Source: Amoebophrya sp. A120
Lineage: Eukaryota > Sar > Dinophyceae > Syndiniales > Amoebophryaceae
Assembly: GCA_905178155.1 (NCBI GenBank)
Contig: CAJINV010000013.1
Span: 2,786,158 to 2,850,157, forward strand
Direction of reading: 5' to 3'
DNA: 64,000 nucleotides
Below the pieces are notes generated by a model. It saw only the letters and a program-made list of their open reading frames with translations, did not search any database and had not been told where the DNA came from. The position numbers and the translations under genes are program-made. Shown here piece after piece: positions 1 to 12,112 of this stretch. The first letter of the stretch is position 1, and each line of letters opens with the position of its first letter.

Positions 1-105
1 ATTTTTTCATGAATATACAAGGTTGTCAACATCGATCTGCAAGCCATATGTTATACTCATGACTCAATCTGCGGGGTGAGGTTTCACACAGAAGTATACA
101 GAGTT

Positions 106-1085
106 CTATCGTACGTCATGCTCTTCAAGTTCAAAATACATGACTTTATTATACTTTTTGTTGTTCTGTCGTTCGATGATGGCGGTCATGAAGTAACCGA
201 TGGACCTTAGCGAGAACAGGTTCGCTTCCAGGGAGATGTAACTGAGACTCGGGCACGTGGTGATGATCTGGCAGATATCAAATGCAAAAATGTCTGGGTC
301 TGGAAAAATGCAAGATTTGTCATGCTTAACAGACTGCGCAGCTAAATGCAAGATTTGTCATGCATATTTCTCATGACCCATGATGCCTGTAATGCATGAC
401 CTAGCATCGCAAACATTCAAAGGGCTTCCTGATGCACGTTCCGCATGAGAAATGCCCTGTCAGTGCAGCACAAACGGCGCCCCTCTTGCTGGTCATGCAA
501 TACAAAACTTTTTAGAGTCCAAAAACAGCATGACAAGTTGCAATCTTCCAGACCCAGACATTTTTGCAATTGATAGCAGATGTCCGCACAGGAGTCCATG
601 GTCAGCTGATTTTTCGACAAGTCGAGCGTGTGCAAACTCGGGCAATCGGTGAGGACTTGCGACAAGGTGGAAAACCCAATATCGGAGATGGCGGACCCCC
701 GCAGCAGTGCCTGCTCCAAGTCCCGCTGACGGAGCCACTGATCCACGGTCCGGATGATTTTGGTCGCGGCTTTGGCCGCCTGCTCCGGCTGCCCGTCGTC
801 CTCGTTCCGCTGCAGTTTCGCGGGCTTCCCCTTCTTGTTCTTATTCCCATCTCGGTCGTCTTTCAGCTGCAATCCGAGAATGATGTTCTGCGCCTCGATC
901 TGCTCCCGCTTCGCGAGCTCCGCGTCGACGGACTTCTGCAGCGTGACGATTTTCGCCTTCAGCTGCGAAATCTCATCGTACTGGTGCTGCCCGGTGGACT
1001 GCTGGGCCGAGAGCTTTTCCGAAAGCTCGGTCAGCTCCTTTTTCAGAGCCTCGTTCTGCTCCTCAACCGGGGCCATCCGAGCCAT
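106..1085 (-). CDS. Leucine-rich-repeat protein with N-terminal coiled coil
   Basis: Two exons, 1085..576 and 270..106, joined across a family-A introner give 224 residues. The first half is charged and heptad-like, consistent with a coiled coil, and is followed by a Lys-rich linker. The C-terminal half holds LRR units of the ribonuclease-inhibitor type: CPSLHTLDLSKNQL before the junction and CPSLSYISLEANLF after it. Removing the introner plus one GCAGA copy joins ADIC to QIITT inside the repeat, which is strong support for the splice. The start at 1085 (MARMAP) is chosen because the upstream in-frame extension to 1205 is hydrophobic and AT-rich. A possible GT donor overlaps the stop near 108, so the gene may continue beyond the left edge. 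LRRs usually bind proteins; no specific role can be given. Confidence 0.75.
276..575. mobile_element. Introner A1 (family A, 300 bp)
   Basis: The ends are inverted copies of a TATCAA...TGTCTGGGTCTGG terminus. It is flanked by GCAGA at 271-275 and 576-580. Removing 271..575 (305 nt) joins the two LRR exons in frame. It is longer than its close relatives at 43495 and 47242 because a segment around GCAAGATTTGTCATGC is duplicated near the left end. Confidence 0.93.
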
Positions 1086-1739
1086 GGTGTGCGAGTTTTT
1101 TTCGATGTACTCGGGCCAAACAAAATTAGTTTTTTCAACCCTCACGCAAAAAACGATAAAAAAAAACGTGTGGGTGAAGAAACACACAACTGTCACGCTT
1201 TTCAAAAAAGCGACGACAGAGTGGCCTGCGAGGAAGTAGGGATTGCTCGAAAGATTGAGATTTCGTATATACTTAACAGGAGTCCTGTAAAAATTTAACC
1301 GTGGATTAGCAATGTTGTTCTTGACACGGACACGATACTAGAACTACACGGATGTTTTTTACTTCACACTTCTTTGTCTTTCCCAAGATGTCCAAGGCAT
1401 GAGGAACGCGAGTCTAAGTCTAGCTTTAGCATTTTTACGACGTAAACCTAGTGTCCTGGTTCTAATTCTCTTGCACGACGGTGTTCTTCCAGGACGAAGT
1501 TTCGACATGGTAGATGGTGGACTGTACGACGAGATAGTGGAACTTCTGAAGTACGAGGATCTTCTGCAGCTCCGTCCAGAGGTGGCACAAGAACTGTACG
1601 ACAATCACACGCACGACCCGCACGGTGCAATACAGAACGATGGAGGGAAAAGAAACGACAGGCCCGTACTATGTTGTAAATAACTGACGATGTTTTCACG
1701 ACTGCCTGGTTTGTTCCCTTGATGTTCTAGTAAACGAGA
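1086..1739. other. Intergenic region
   Basis: No convincing gene. A plus-strand reading frame at 1399-1683 has an acidic stretch but lacks support. This interval should hold the promoter of the LRR gene; no TATA-like or other element could be assigned. Confidence 0.4.
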
Positions 1740-2221
1740 TTACTCCGTGCCGGAAGAACAGAATATGAGCACGACGAGGCACAATTTCGAAGATGATCCG
1801 AACCACGCCTGTAGCTCCTTGCATTCTTCTTTTCGGCCAAGAGCAAGTGCCCCTCGAGGTGGAGCCTCAAAGCCGCGACTAATGTACCTACACGCTCGTA
1901 CTTGTTTGTGCGCAGCTATTTTCATTATGGTATAGGTCCGAAAAGTTGCAGGACGAGAGCAACTCACTTCTAAAGTGCGGTCCTTTTCACTATACAGTCC
2001 TGCTCGCCATACTTACTTCTTCCTTTATCCCGATCTTTGTAGCTCTCCGGCGCGGTCACCACGCCCTCCACGCGCTCCGGAATGTAGGACAAGGGTGTTT
2101 CTGTCGGATCGATCTTATACCTGCGATTTTTCGACAATATGAACATCTTCGAATTCTCTTTGTACAACGAATCACGACACGGTCGCGCATAAAGAAGGCC
2201 GATGAAGATGATGCAGATCAA
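1740..2221 (-). CDS. Possible small two-exon gene (doubtful)
   Basis: A minus-strand frame starting at 2221 begins with a hydrophobic stretch (MICIIFIGLLYA) and continues with ordinary-looking residues such as IDPTETPLSYIPERVEG. It then meets a perfect GTAAGT donor near 1998. About 50 bases downstream an AG acceptor restores phase into a frame that stops at 1740. The implied intron is shorter than any other in the window, and the second exon has unremarkable composition. It could instead be chance open frame. No family recognised. Confidence 0.28.
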
Positions 2222-2357
2222 AAACAGTATAAAGCAAAATCATCAACTTTAGGATGTGTGGGGAGAAAAGACAGTGCTTCACGCCTCACAGCTTTGTTTC
2301 CCCCAGACTCTTCCCCGAGTATAAAGCAAAATGATTCAATTTCAGGCATAGTGAATT

Positions 2358-4217
2358 TCAATGATACAGCAAGTCGCTCCAGTCGTATTCCCCCTTGTAG
2401 CCTTTTTCGGAAAGTTCGGTTCGCTTTACGCCACGGTTCAGCTCGACAAAGTCCTCTGGCTGCATTTCCTGCCCGAAGTAGTAGGTGCCTTTAGTAGATG
2501 GTATTGATAATCAGATACGGTCGTAGGTAGTATGCATTTTTTTTGCATATGCTCTTTCACAGAAAACAGAGTAAAAGCTGCACGCATCACAAGCTAAGAC
2601 CACAAATGTTGCAATGTAAAAGAAGCATCATCATCTACCCCCCTGCTGCTTTTACTATCTATACCTGTATTCCCTTTGTCCGTGTTGTATTCGTTTGTTT
2701 TCTTCGCATACTCGAAGTTCTTTTCCCTTTCTGCCATCCACTCTTCTTTCCCCGCCGACATCAGCCCGTAGGTCGAAACCAACTTGTCCTTATATCGTTT
2801 CGCCTGCGTCTTGTTTGCGTAGACCGGCAAAATCACCTGCTTGCCCTTCTTCTTCCGCTCGACCCGCTCCTCCCACTGCTTCGCGTACTCTAACTTCTGC
2901 CGGTCCCGCCGCTCGAACTCGGTTTCCGCCCCGATCGCGCCCATCGGGTAGCCGTCGATGTCAAACGGCGCATCCGGCCTTCTGCCGTAGTTCGTGTGCG
3001 GCTTCACGGTTAACTTCCCGTTCTTCGCTTCGTGCGTCCGCACTTTTGACGCGACCATGACGAAGGGCCGGTTGCTGTCTTTCGTCAAAATTCGGGAACC
3101 CTGCGGCACGGACATGGCTTGGTATGTGGACAGCTGGGGGTCGAGCAGCTTCTCGATCTTCTCCAGCGCCGTGGGCTCCTTGTTCGGGTCAACCACACGT
3201 TTCGGTATCGGCGGCTGGATGGAGTCGTTTCGTTTGCCCGCTTGAAAACAGTCCCCGAAAGACTTCTTCTTCACTTCATCTGCTATCAGAACATCGGACT
3301 TGGTCTTGATGTCGAGCTGTTCTTGCTGCGTTTCTGCTCTAGTACCTGTTTTCGCTCCAGCAGTTGAGGAAGAAGTTGTTTTTGCCAATTCCTTTATCCT
3401 GTTTTGCTCGGAAACCGGAAGTTTGAAAATCATCCGCGGGTCGTTTTCCTTAATCCTCGACTTCTCATCCCCGCCATACACAATCCCCCCGCTCGCGAAT
3501 TTCGGCGCGTAGTCGAGTTTTACGGGCGGCTTCTTCCGGTTTTCGTCCACTTTCGCCTGGTATTCAATCTGCGTTTTCAACCGGTTTTTCAAGTCTCTTT
3601 TCTGCTTCTTCTCCTTTTTCTTCTCGTATTTCACTTGATCCGAACCGACAGAAGAGGGGTATGCAATCGCAAATATCGATCTGGGTCTTCTGGAGAAAGA
3701 ATGACACCTTAAGATCATGCTCGGCTAGCAGCTGTGTAGATCTAGAACTAGATTCTGTCACATGCATAAGGCGCAATAAACTCCAGCAGGGGTGGCTTTT
3801 TTGTTATATGCCCAATCGCAATTTCTCATGCGCCGAAGCAGGCCGCAACGAACCCACGCATTCGCATAGCAGCGAGAAAATTTATCATGCGTTGCTGTCT
3901 GTCTACTCAGGTCTCCTGCTTGCCACTCCCATTGTAGCATCACAAGTTCTTTCCAGAACAAAACCAGACCGATTTGCATGTGATAAGGGGGGCGCCGTGT
4001 CGATGTTGGGGACGTGCTTCCACGGCACCTCGTAAGGTTTGTCCGCGGCGTTTTTCGTCTTGCCGCTCAGCGTGAACTTCCGTCCCGTCTCGAGCGCCTT
4101 CAGCCGGGCAGATTCGAGGATGGTGTTCTGGTACACAGAATGGGCGAGTTGGCTGTATTCGTCGGTATCCTCCTGGTTCGCCCAACAGGGCAACCGGTTC
4201 GGCAAGGGGCGGTACAT
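2358..4217 (-). CDS. Charged hypothetical protein, 450 aa
   Basis: Three exons (4217..3986, 3654..2665, 2488..2358) give 450 residues with exact phase. The first intron is a decayed family-A introner and the second is GT-AG (2664..2489). The protein is rich in Lys, Glu and Arg, with a basic stretch after the first junction (YEKKKEKKQKRD) and a C-terminal half with a long charged helix. Sequence after the last junction (GTYYFGQEM, ending DWSDLLYH) continues sensibly, which supports the model. No signal peptide or membrane segment is seen. I do not recognise the family. The style resembles structural ciliary or cytoskeletal proteins, but that is only an impression. Confidence 0.6.
3660..3985. 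mobile_element. Introner A14 (decayed family A, 326 bp)
   Basis: The termini are diverged: TATGCAATCGCAAAT with CTGGGTC on the left and GATTTGCATGTGATA on the right. The direct repeat AGGGG at 3655-3659 and 3986-3990 is still perfect. Removing 3655..3985 joins TAPP to SSVGSD in frame. This is an old copy that is still frame-neutral. Confidence 0.8.
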
Positions 4218-4851
4218 CTTTTTATTAGAAGGAGGGGGTAGTCTTTTTATCAGAATGTCGCTGCTCTACCATTGCTTTGCTGCTTGCGGGCCAGCTGCAT
4301 CGACACACAGGTTCTACCTCATGTGAGTGTAAAAGGCATACGAAGCAAAACGAGCGAAATACGAAGGAAGGCGAAGTGGGGGCAGGCCGATAGGTACAGA
4401 TGAACGATGACGATAACCTTTTACAACGCTCGTTCTACACTCTCAACGTAATGGTCATAGCAACACATTCATGCGCTCTCGGATTCCTGCTCTGAAGACA
4501 CTTCCTATGCTCTTTCGAAGATAGAAACCGACGGGGTACGAACTGCGACGAATGAAAAGAAACTGAAGAGAGACGAACAACATTTTTGGTCCTCATCGAT
4601 TACTACTGGTAAAGCGGTACTTCCAGTTTTCGTGTTCGCGTTGACAAATTTCGTATGATTTTGCAGGCCTGTCGTGCACCTACAAAGCTAGATTCGACTG
4701 AGAGCGGTTTTTGACGTACGAGAGTGAATTCAGGCTCAGCGAAGTATTCGGCATTGATCTTTTGACGAAAAGTGCATTCTTGCAAAAACAGAGTTCGTTG
4801 CATACAAACAACAACCGGTACTATTTGAGTGAGATTTACATTTTTCTGAAT
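4218..4851. other. Intergenic region
   Basis: No coding frame with protein-like composition. It separates the 3' end of the KSEL gene from the start of the charged-protein gene. Confidence 0.4.
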
Positions 4852-6613
4852 TTACAGTTCCGACTTCTTCTTTTTTTTCGTGCTCTTCGCCTTCCCAGTG
4901 GTAGCACCACTCTCTCCGCCCGCAAACGCAGTGAGCAAGTGCGTGTCAAAAAACTTCTCCATTCCCTTGTCCTCAGCCTCCTTCGAGGTAAATCGTTTCT
5001 CGGCCACCTCGGAAATTCAATTCGGATACATGTCTTGAACGAAATGTTATGGAAGTAGAAGAACGACGCCTAACAAAATGTGGACCCAAATATTGCTTTT
5101 CTGAATGACCGCAAGATAGTTAGAGCACTTCCCATTTTTTTATACCACTTCCCACTTTGGCGCAACGTCTTTTTCACCAACCTGGTCTTCCAAGAATTGG
5201 ACCACGAAAATCCTGCCAGTCTCGTACTTCTTGTCTACTCCAACTGCCACGCTATCCGAGGTGGACCCGGTTGTACTAGCTTTACTCGTCTCTACTCCCG
5301 ATTCATCGTCCAAACTGAACTCGCTGACCAGGTCCAGAGCGGCGGCCAACTGGCCCACGTCCGCCTGTTTCGCCTTCAGCTTGACCTTTTGTGCAAAAAA
5401 GAGTCGGGAGATATCCACGGAGCTGGTCATGGAAAACATGGCTTGCAGCTTTTTCTTCTTCAGATTCTTCTCCTTTGCAAGCTTCTCCTTCGCGTTCCAA
5501 ACCGCTTGCCGATACGAAAGGATCAGCTGATCGTCGTCTTTTTTCCGCTCCGGAAAAAGACCAATCACCTGTGGTTTTGATATGAAAATCGTGTTCCTGT
5601 AGTTGTCATGACAACAAACTACAAAACAACGGCCTCAAAAGAATTTCGCACAGGACGAGATATCTTGTTAGATAGACTCAAGTATCAAAAACCGTACCCT
5701 GATCTTCCCGGCCATCGCGGTTGTGCCGCTTTTCTTCATCCCGAAAAACTTCGTTTCCAGCTGTTCCTTCGACTCTAATACCTTCGCGAAGTGGATGTTG
5801 TTCGCCCCGTAGTACTTCGAGAGCAAAAACTTGTGCCCTTCCGGCGCGCCCTGGTACAGGGACAGCGCCTTTTTGAAGTCTTCCGTGTCGATGACTACCG
5901 GGTCGCCAAAGTTCTGAAACAGGATGTTGGTGGGCACCTGGTTGGGTTCCAGCCACTTCTCCGAAAACTCCTTTTCCATGTCAATGTCGACCATGCCGAA
6001 CGCGATATTCGTGTACTGCTATGGATTGCAAAAATGTCTGGGTCTGGAAGAATGCAACTTGTGATGCTATTTTTCGAATCTAAAAAAAATCTGTATTGCA
6101 TGAGCAGCAAGAGGCGTCCAGTTTTTGCTCCGTGGAGAGGGCATTTGTCATGCGGGATAGGCATCAAGATACCCGCAAAAAATCTGTCATGCTAGGAGAT
6201 GCATTACAGGCATCATAGCCCATGCGAAATATGCATGACAAACCTGGAAATCTTCCAGACCCAGACATATTTGCAATCCATAACCGCCACTGCCTCGCGA
6301 ATTCCGTGTACTGCTGGTAAATCTTCGCGTTCATCAAATTTGGGTGCGCCCCGGAGTAGAAGAGCAAGTACGCGCGCTCGTGTTTGTTCAGAAACTCCTC
6401 CGGCTCGTCGCAACAGGTACACCCTTTCACCTTCACGCTCAACTGCGTCACTTGGCTGTGGTCGTTTTCGCAGGGCAGGGCGGAGGTCAGCAGGGTGTTA
6501 AACGCAGAGAGAAAGAACATCACTGTGAGAAGTGCGACGGGAGCTCTTGAGGTCAGAAGACGAAAAGAAGTGGGAGAGCGGGGCACAAGCCCTCGCTCAA
6601 AAACGACTGACAT
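4852..6613 (-). CDS. ER thioredoxin-fold protein lacking CxxC, C-terminus KSEL
   Basis: Four exons (6613..6283, 6014..5698, 5568..5146, 5007..4852) give 408 residues. An N-terminal hydrophobic segment (ALLTVMFFLSAF) looks like a signal peptide or anchor. A thioredoxin-like segment follows: YLLFYSGAHPNL, then IAFGMVDIDMEKEF, then VPTNILFQNF with the typical Pro. The WCGHC active site expected of a disulfide isomerase is replaced by SGAHPN, so redox catalysis is unlikely and a chaperone or scaffold role is an inference. The chain ends in a Lys tract plus KSEL, close to the KDEL retrieval signal. Intron 1 is a family-A introner; introns 5697..5569 and 5145..5008 are GT-AG. A second PDI-like gene lies at 39023-42092. 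Confidence 0.72.
6020..6282. mobile_element. Introner A2 (family A, 263 bp)
   Basis: Ends TATGGATTGC... and ...GCAATCCATA with the TGTCTGGGTCTGG core at both termini. The flanking repeat has diverged by one base (ACTGC at 6015-6019, ACCGC at 6283-6287). Removing 6015..6282 (268 nt) joins FARQWR to YTNIAFG in frame. Internal sequence runs opposite to A1. Confidence 0.9.
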
Positions 6614-7547
6614 TTTGTAGATTTATTCCGTTGATAGTGATAGTGAAAGGATTCGTTCAGGTAAAGAACTTTGGGTACTAGCTTAACAGTTTCACTTGTG
6701 CACTTTTGCAGGTCAAACTAACTCTTTAGAAACACAGATAAATGCGTCGGGATACTTCTGCAAATTTATACATACGGTAGTGTCAGAAAAAAAAATAACG
6801 AGCGTGAAACGCAACTTCTGGACGTTAAAGCGTAAAGCATGCGGCAAGGGTTCATGAATTCAAACGGGCTAATACCGGGAGTATAAATCAGATCAGTGTT
6901 CTTGCGTCTGTCGCAAAGGAAATAATCGGCGTCGACGTGTTCATGCGTCAGTTTGTTTGTTGCCAGGAAACCAAAACAAGCATCTGAATCGGCTTGCCTA
7001 AAGACAAAAGAGCTTTGAGTTTGACAAAACCAAAAGAGCGAAGAACTACAAAAAACTTCTGCTTCTCTGCCTCTCTCTCTCTGCCTTCTCGTACGTGACA
7101 CAGGTTTTCATTTTGCGGAGAGCAAGAATAAGTTCTCTCACCCGCTCTGGTTTTGTTTCTCATCCTACTACAACTTAAATCGGGCACTAGAACACTTTTA
7201 TTCTCACACACTATGTCGACATGGCACGTACGCCACTCCACGCTTTTTTTCCATCCATGTGAATCTGAAAGTCGTTCCATATTTGCACCAAGATCCACAT
7301 CCAACCACTCTTATCCAACCACTCAAACAAATCCAGCATTTGGAAGAATCTTCCAGCGGTGCGCAACCTAATGAGAGTTTTACTAGTTGACGGAGTTGAA
7401 AAAATATTTTTCTCAAGGCACCGGTGTAGAAGTTTGCATCACCACAAAATAATGGCACATGTGACCACAAAAGCCCTTGACGGTTAGTTCCAGCAGCGCG
7501 TGGTCGACGACCGCTACCACTAGCACCCTTCTTCACGACGACTACCT
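6614..7547. other. Intergenic region
   Basis: Open frames here (for example 6948-7304) have no protein-like pattern. Nothing else could be assigned. Confidence 0.4.
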
Positions 7548-10500
7548 TCAGTCCTCTTTCGCCTCCAGAATTTCGTCGAGTTCCTTCGTTTTCAGTTCCT
7601 TTTTCTCCACTAGCGTTTTGATCTCCTCCTCTGCCGCTTTCCCCATCTCCTCCACGGCTGTCGCGACCGCCTCGGGGGAAGCGTCTGCAGCGACGTTTAA
7701 CTTCTTCAACTCCTTCGCCCGGTTCTCCAGGTACTTGGTCACATTCTGTTTCAGCTTTTTCAAAGTTCCCTTCGCCAGAGGGGTCTCTTCCTTCGTGTCG
7801 ACATTCACACTTGCATATCGAAAGGAAAAATCCCCCCTCCCCATATCGAAGCGGAAATTTCTGTTGCTGGATTTGTGTACACAAATCAGCGTTGTATTGC
7901 AGGAAGGCATTGCGACCAGATCCCCAGGCTAGGTAGGGGCGTATCGGTCTAGTTGGTCAGCATGGCAAATGCCTCGCCTTTAGGCCCAACAGCATGACAA
8001 ATCGCTTCCATAATGGGGGCGAAGCTTCTGCCCTTGCCTCCTTGCAAGACAGATGTCATTTGTGACCTCAAATCAGCAACGCAAATTTTCGGAAACATGC
8101 CTTTTTGATATGGGGAGGGGGAGTTTTTCCTTTCAATATTGCAACCGGCAACCCTTCTTCGTCCCGCTCCTTCGTAAACGTCATGTCCTCCCTATCCTGA
8201 GTAAAAACGTCCCCACACCAGAGTTGTCATGCGACTTTGCCATGACAGGAACATTTGTGATGCGCAACCCCACGACAGGCATTTTCAATCGTGTTTGGGA
8301 AATTGTAATGCTGTAAACAGGATCAGCAGATCGATTTGTGATGCGGCGTTCCTTGCTAACTTGCACTACCTTACGGACTGAAACTTGTCATGCGTGACTC
8401 ACAAAACTCCTAGGTTTGTGTTGCAAAATCCCCATCCTGACTCTGGTGTGGGTACGTTTTTACTCAGGATACTCCCGGGCCAGCAGCCACGCTTCCTTCG
8501 TCGCATATTGCAAGGCGTCTTTGCTCCTTTCCAGCTCCTTCTTCTTCGATCCGATCTTCGTTTCCAGCGACTTCAACTCCACCAGCAACTTTTTCTCCTG
8601 CTCCTGCGCCCGCTCCCGCATCAGCGCATTTGGATCCCGCAAAGTCCACTTCCCTTGCGATCCGGTGGCGCCGGCCGCCATACTCTTTCCGTCCTGCAAT
8701 TCCACACCGAGCTTCACCAAGGTTTTGTCGCGCAGGTCGTCGCAGAGGTCCAGCGTTTGCTTCTGTTTCGCACTCATCGCCTGCTGCTTCACCTCGTCGC
8801 GGAAGCTAACCAGCGCGTCCACGAAGGGCGCGACCAGTTCCTCCTTACTGACCGCACCGGCTCCACTACTCGCGTCGTTCTCGCCCAGCTCGTCGGACCC
8901 GGCGAAGACGCCGAACAGCTTCATGTATTTTGTGACCAACGCGGCGGCCTTGCGCAGGATCAAAACCCGCGGAGACCTTTGCTGCGTCTCCATCGAACTC
9001 ATGTACACGTTGCACTTTTTGATCATTTCACTCAAAATCTGCAGCACCTTCGGGTAGTTGAAGTTGTCCAAAAGCGCCTCGTGGATCTCGGCGTGGGAAG
9101 TCTGGATCATCTTGGACAATTGCTTTTCCTCGTCGCTCCAAACCTGCTCGGTGGCCGACGGGCAGCCGGCGTTCCGGATCTTTTGCTTCACGGTGCCCAT
9201 GAACGACCGGATGCGGTTGTCAAACTCCTGGGCCGTCAGCATCTGGTCGCTGCTGTAGTTCATTTTCCGGTCCCACCGCTGCTGCAGAAACGCGATGCGG
9301 AGCTGCGTCGCGGTGGTTTTCTCCAGAATTTCCTTGATAGAAAAAAAGTTCTTCAGACTCTTCGACATCTTCAGCCCCTCGATGTTCAGCGTGCCCGCGT
9401 GCGTCCAGTAGTTGCACCACTGCTGCGTGCCGTGGTAGCACTCGGACTGCGCCATCTCGTTGGCGTGGTGGGGGAACTTCAAATCCTGCCCCCCGCCGTG
9501 TATGTCCAGCCGGTCCCCCATCAAATCGGACGCCATGACGGAGCACTCGATGTGCCACCCGGGCCGCCCGAGGCCCCAGGGAGACTCCCACCGCGGCTCG
9601 CCGTCCTTGGATTTTTTCCACAGAGCGAAGTCTCGCGGATCCTTCTTCTCGACCGCCAACTTCACGCCCAGCGCGCCCTCGCCCTCCTGCATCGCTTCGT
9701 CGTCGATTTTGTCCTTGTTGCCCTTGGGCCCGAGTTTCGGGTAGTCGTGGTCGTTCTTCTCGAACTGTTTCGTGTCAAAGTAGACGGAGCCGTTGCTCTC
9801 GTACGCGCCCCCGGAAGCGACCATTGTCTTGATGAACTCCACAATCTGCAAAGTATAGTTGGAGGAGACACGAGGTTGATCAGATTTTTGTTTTTCTGAA
9901 ACCATTGAAATAAACCTGTCCTCCTCGTCGTGCCAGCACATCTACTCCTACTTCACAGCGAATAAACTACACGAGAAGCCATTGATTGTGAGGATTCAGA
10001 CAGAACTACTAGTACCTCCCAAGAAAAATCATGCTATCAATCTAAACGTCTGCAATCATCTCGTCTCCGTCTCCCAGCACGACCTTCCAAACAAAAGTAC
10101 TAAGCCATACCTGATCCACATACTCGGTGACGCGCGTGATTGCGTCCGGCGGCCGCACCCCCAGGGCGGCCATGTCGTCCCAGAAGCTGGCTTCGAATTT
10201 CCTCGCGTGGCGCTGAAAGACCATGTTGTCGGTGACAGCGCTTCCCACGGTCTCGTCGAGCCAGTCCTTCAGCTCGTCGCCGAGCACCGACGCCGCGGCC
10301 TCGAAGTCCTTTTTCTCCAACGCCACTCGCGTTTTCTCCGCGGTTTCGAGGAAAGTTTTCTGCTTCAGCTTGAACTTTTCCAACTTTTCCTGCTGTTCCT
10401 CCTCGCTCGGCGGCTTCCACCCTTTCGCGACCGCGGTCTCGATCTGCTGCTGGATTTCCGCGACTAGCTTTTCCTTCTTCGTCCGAAAGTAGTCGTCATT

Positions 10501-12112
10501 CTTCTCCGATAAAATCTTTTCCACGTCCTGGACAAAAGTCGCGCCGTTCGCCGCTAAGAATTTCCCCTCTCTCTGCTTCTTCAAATACTCCGCCAGCAGC
10601 TCGTTCTTCCGGGCGCGGAGGATAATCTTGTCGTCGATGTATCCTGAGTAAAAACGTCCCACACCAGAGTTGTAATGCAGATTTGCAAAGACAGGAAGAC
10701 TTGTCATGCGCATCCCCATGAAAGGCATTTCTAATCGTGTATTGGAATTTGTGATGCTGTGAACAGGATGAGCAGATGAATCTGTGATGCGACTGCAGTT
10801 GCTAACCTGCACTACACTGCGGAGTGCAACTTGTCATGCGTGACTCCCAAAACTCCTAGGTTTGTGTTGCAAAATCCCCATCCTGACTCTGGTGTGGGGA
10901 CGTTTTTACTCAGGATACGATGTCGGTAATGTTCAACTGGTACAGGACTTCGTACCCGAAGTAATCCTCCATCACTCGGCGCATGATGTCAAAGGTCAAG
11001 TACGCCCTCGCGTGCCCCAAGTGTGCGTGGTCGTAGACCGTGGGACCGCACACGTACCAGTTGACTCTCCGTCCCTCGTGCGGCAGGAACGGCTCGACCT
11101 CGTCTGTTAGAGAGTTTGTCATGCGCAGTCCGGAATAGCCCAGGGGGAAGGTTTCCGGGTTCGCGCCGACAATCTTCTCGTAGACCGCCGGCACGTGCCA
11201 CTTGAAATTGTCATTTTTTTCCACCACGAGCGGGGCGCCGCAGCATCCTCCACGGGCCACCATTCTGTTCGAGGGCGACGTTGTTTGTGGGACCAAAACC
11301 GCGTTGGAATCCACGTCGACAATGTTATTTGTCCGGGCAGAAGGGGAAAACTTCGTGCTTGTTCCGGCGGTGGTAGCTGGTGCGGAAGGAGAATTGGTGT
11401 TACTCTCCTGCAGCAAGTGCTTCGCAACAGCCTGATCCGCGGTGGTGGTTTTGTCTTGCGCCTGACCCATCTGGTCTAAGGTCTCCTTGTTTGCCATAGG
11501 AAAATGGATGAAGTTGTAGTTGGAAGAGCTGCGGTAATTGTTCTCGCTGGTATTGATATCTTCTGAGGTAGTTGATGAGGATGTTTTCCCTGTATTTGTT
11601 GCGGCTGCTACAGAAGCTGCATAGGTCGAGGAAATAGTGTTCCGTACACTCCTAAGGTAGTAGTTCAAGGTCGCTGTTGTAGTGACTTCCCGTCGTTGAT
11701 GTGAGTGAGAAGATGTTGAAAATGTGAATGTCAACGCTGACGAAGAAAATCTGCCGCTGGCGAGAACGAACTTGGAGTGACTTTTCGCACTCGCAGTAGC
11801 AGTTGTGGAAAATTTTCTTCTTGTAGCGGGAGAAATCGTTGCGGTTCTAATTTTCTTCAGGGTAAACGTGGCTGCAGCGCTTTTGGCGCTCCACATCAAA
11901 AAAAATTTCGACGATCTTCGGCGAGTTTGCCGGATAAACGTTGCCAAGCGAGACGTGATATGTTGCACAATGAAGGATCCAGTAGTTGTACTTCTAGATG
12001 TTGATGTAGGTATTTTATTACAACAATGTGCAAAAAAATGATTCCAATAATTTTCTAGGCAGCTAACCACTATTTTCGTAGCTACAGGAAAACCAAAAAG
12101 TGAGTTTGTCAA
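7548..12112 (-). CDS. Cysteinyl-tRNA synthetase
   Basis: Attaches cysteine to tRNA-Cys. Five exons (12112..10918, 10634..10111, 9845..8472, 8187..8139, 7810..7548) total 1134 residues. Diagnostic class Ia motifs are present: CGPTVYDHAHLGHAR (HIGH motif, about residue 355), GRPGWHIECS and HGGGQDLKFPHH (zinc and adenylate region), and GLKMSKS (about residue 733). The C-terminus has the eukaryotic EEGLPVASV...LAKG block and a Lys/Glu-rich tail. A roughly 330-residue N-terminal extension, rich in Ser, Thr, Arg and Lys, precedes the catalytic domain. It may target an organelle, or translation may start internally at MANKETLD. Three introns are introners (two B, one C) and one is GT-AG (10110..9846). 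Confidence 0.93.
7816..8138. mobile_element. Introner C1 (family C, 323 bp)
   Basis: Starts TATCGAAAGGAAAAATCCCC and ends as its inverse. Perfect repeat TTGCA at 7811-7815 and 8139-8143. Removing 7811..8138 joins the last two CysRS exons in frame (GLPVA to SVNVD). Confidence 0.94.
8193..8471. mobile_element. Introner B1 (family B, 279 bp)
   Basis: Starts TATCCTGAGTAAAAACGTCC and ends as its inverse. Perfect repeat CTCCC at 8188-8192 and 8472-8476. Removing 8188..8471 joins WLLARE to DMTFTKE in CysRS. The right 75 bp or so look identical to the copy at 20561. Confidence 0.95.
10640..10917. mobile_element. Introner B2 (family B, 278 bp)
   Basis: Intact family-B TIRs. Perfect repeat CGATG at 10635-10639 and 10918-10922. 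Removing 10635..10917 joins NITDI to DDKII, a conserved CysRS segment, in frame. Confidence 0.95.

Noticed and set aside
564-1298. Plus-strand open frame of 244 codons
   Set aside because: Antisense to the LRR gene; its Leu/Arg-rich composition is the usual mirror of a charged coiled coil.
1399-1683. Plus-strand frame with an acidic helix-like stretch
   Set aside because: It would be the only plus-strand gene, has no recognisable motif, and the minus strand is equally open. Kept only as a weak possibility.
6948-7304. Minus-strand frame of 118 codons
   Set aside because: Composition is irregular, with no motif and no in-phase splice partners.
8385-9899. Plus-strand open frame of 504 codons
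   Set aside because: It is antisense to the CysRS exon, whose minus-strand frame carries all catalytic motifs; the plus frame is Leu/Arg/Val-rich shadow sequence.
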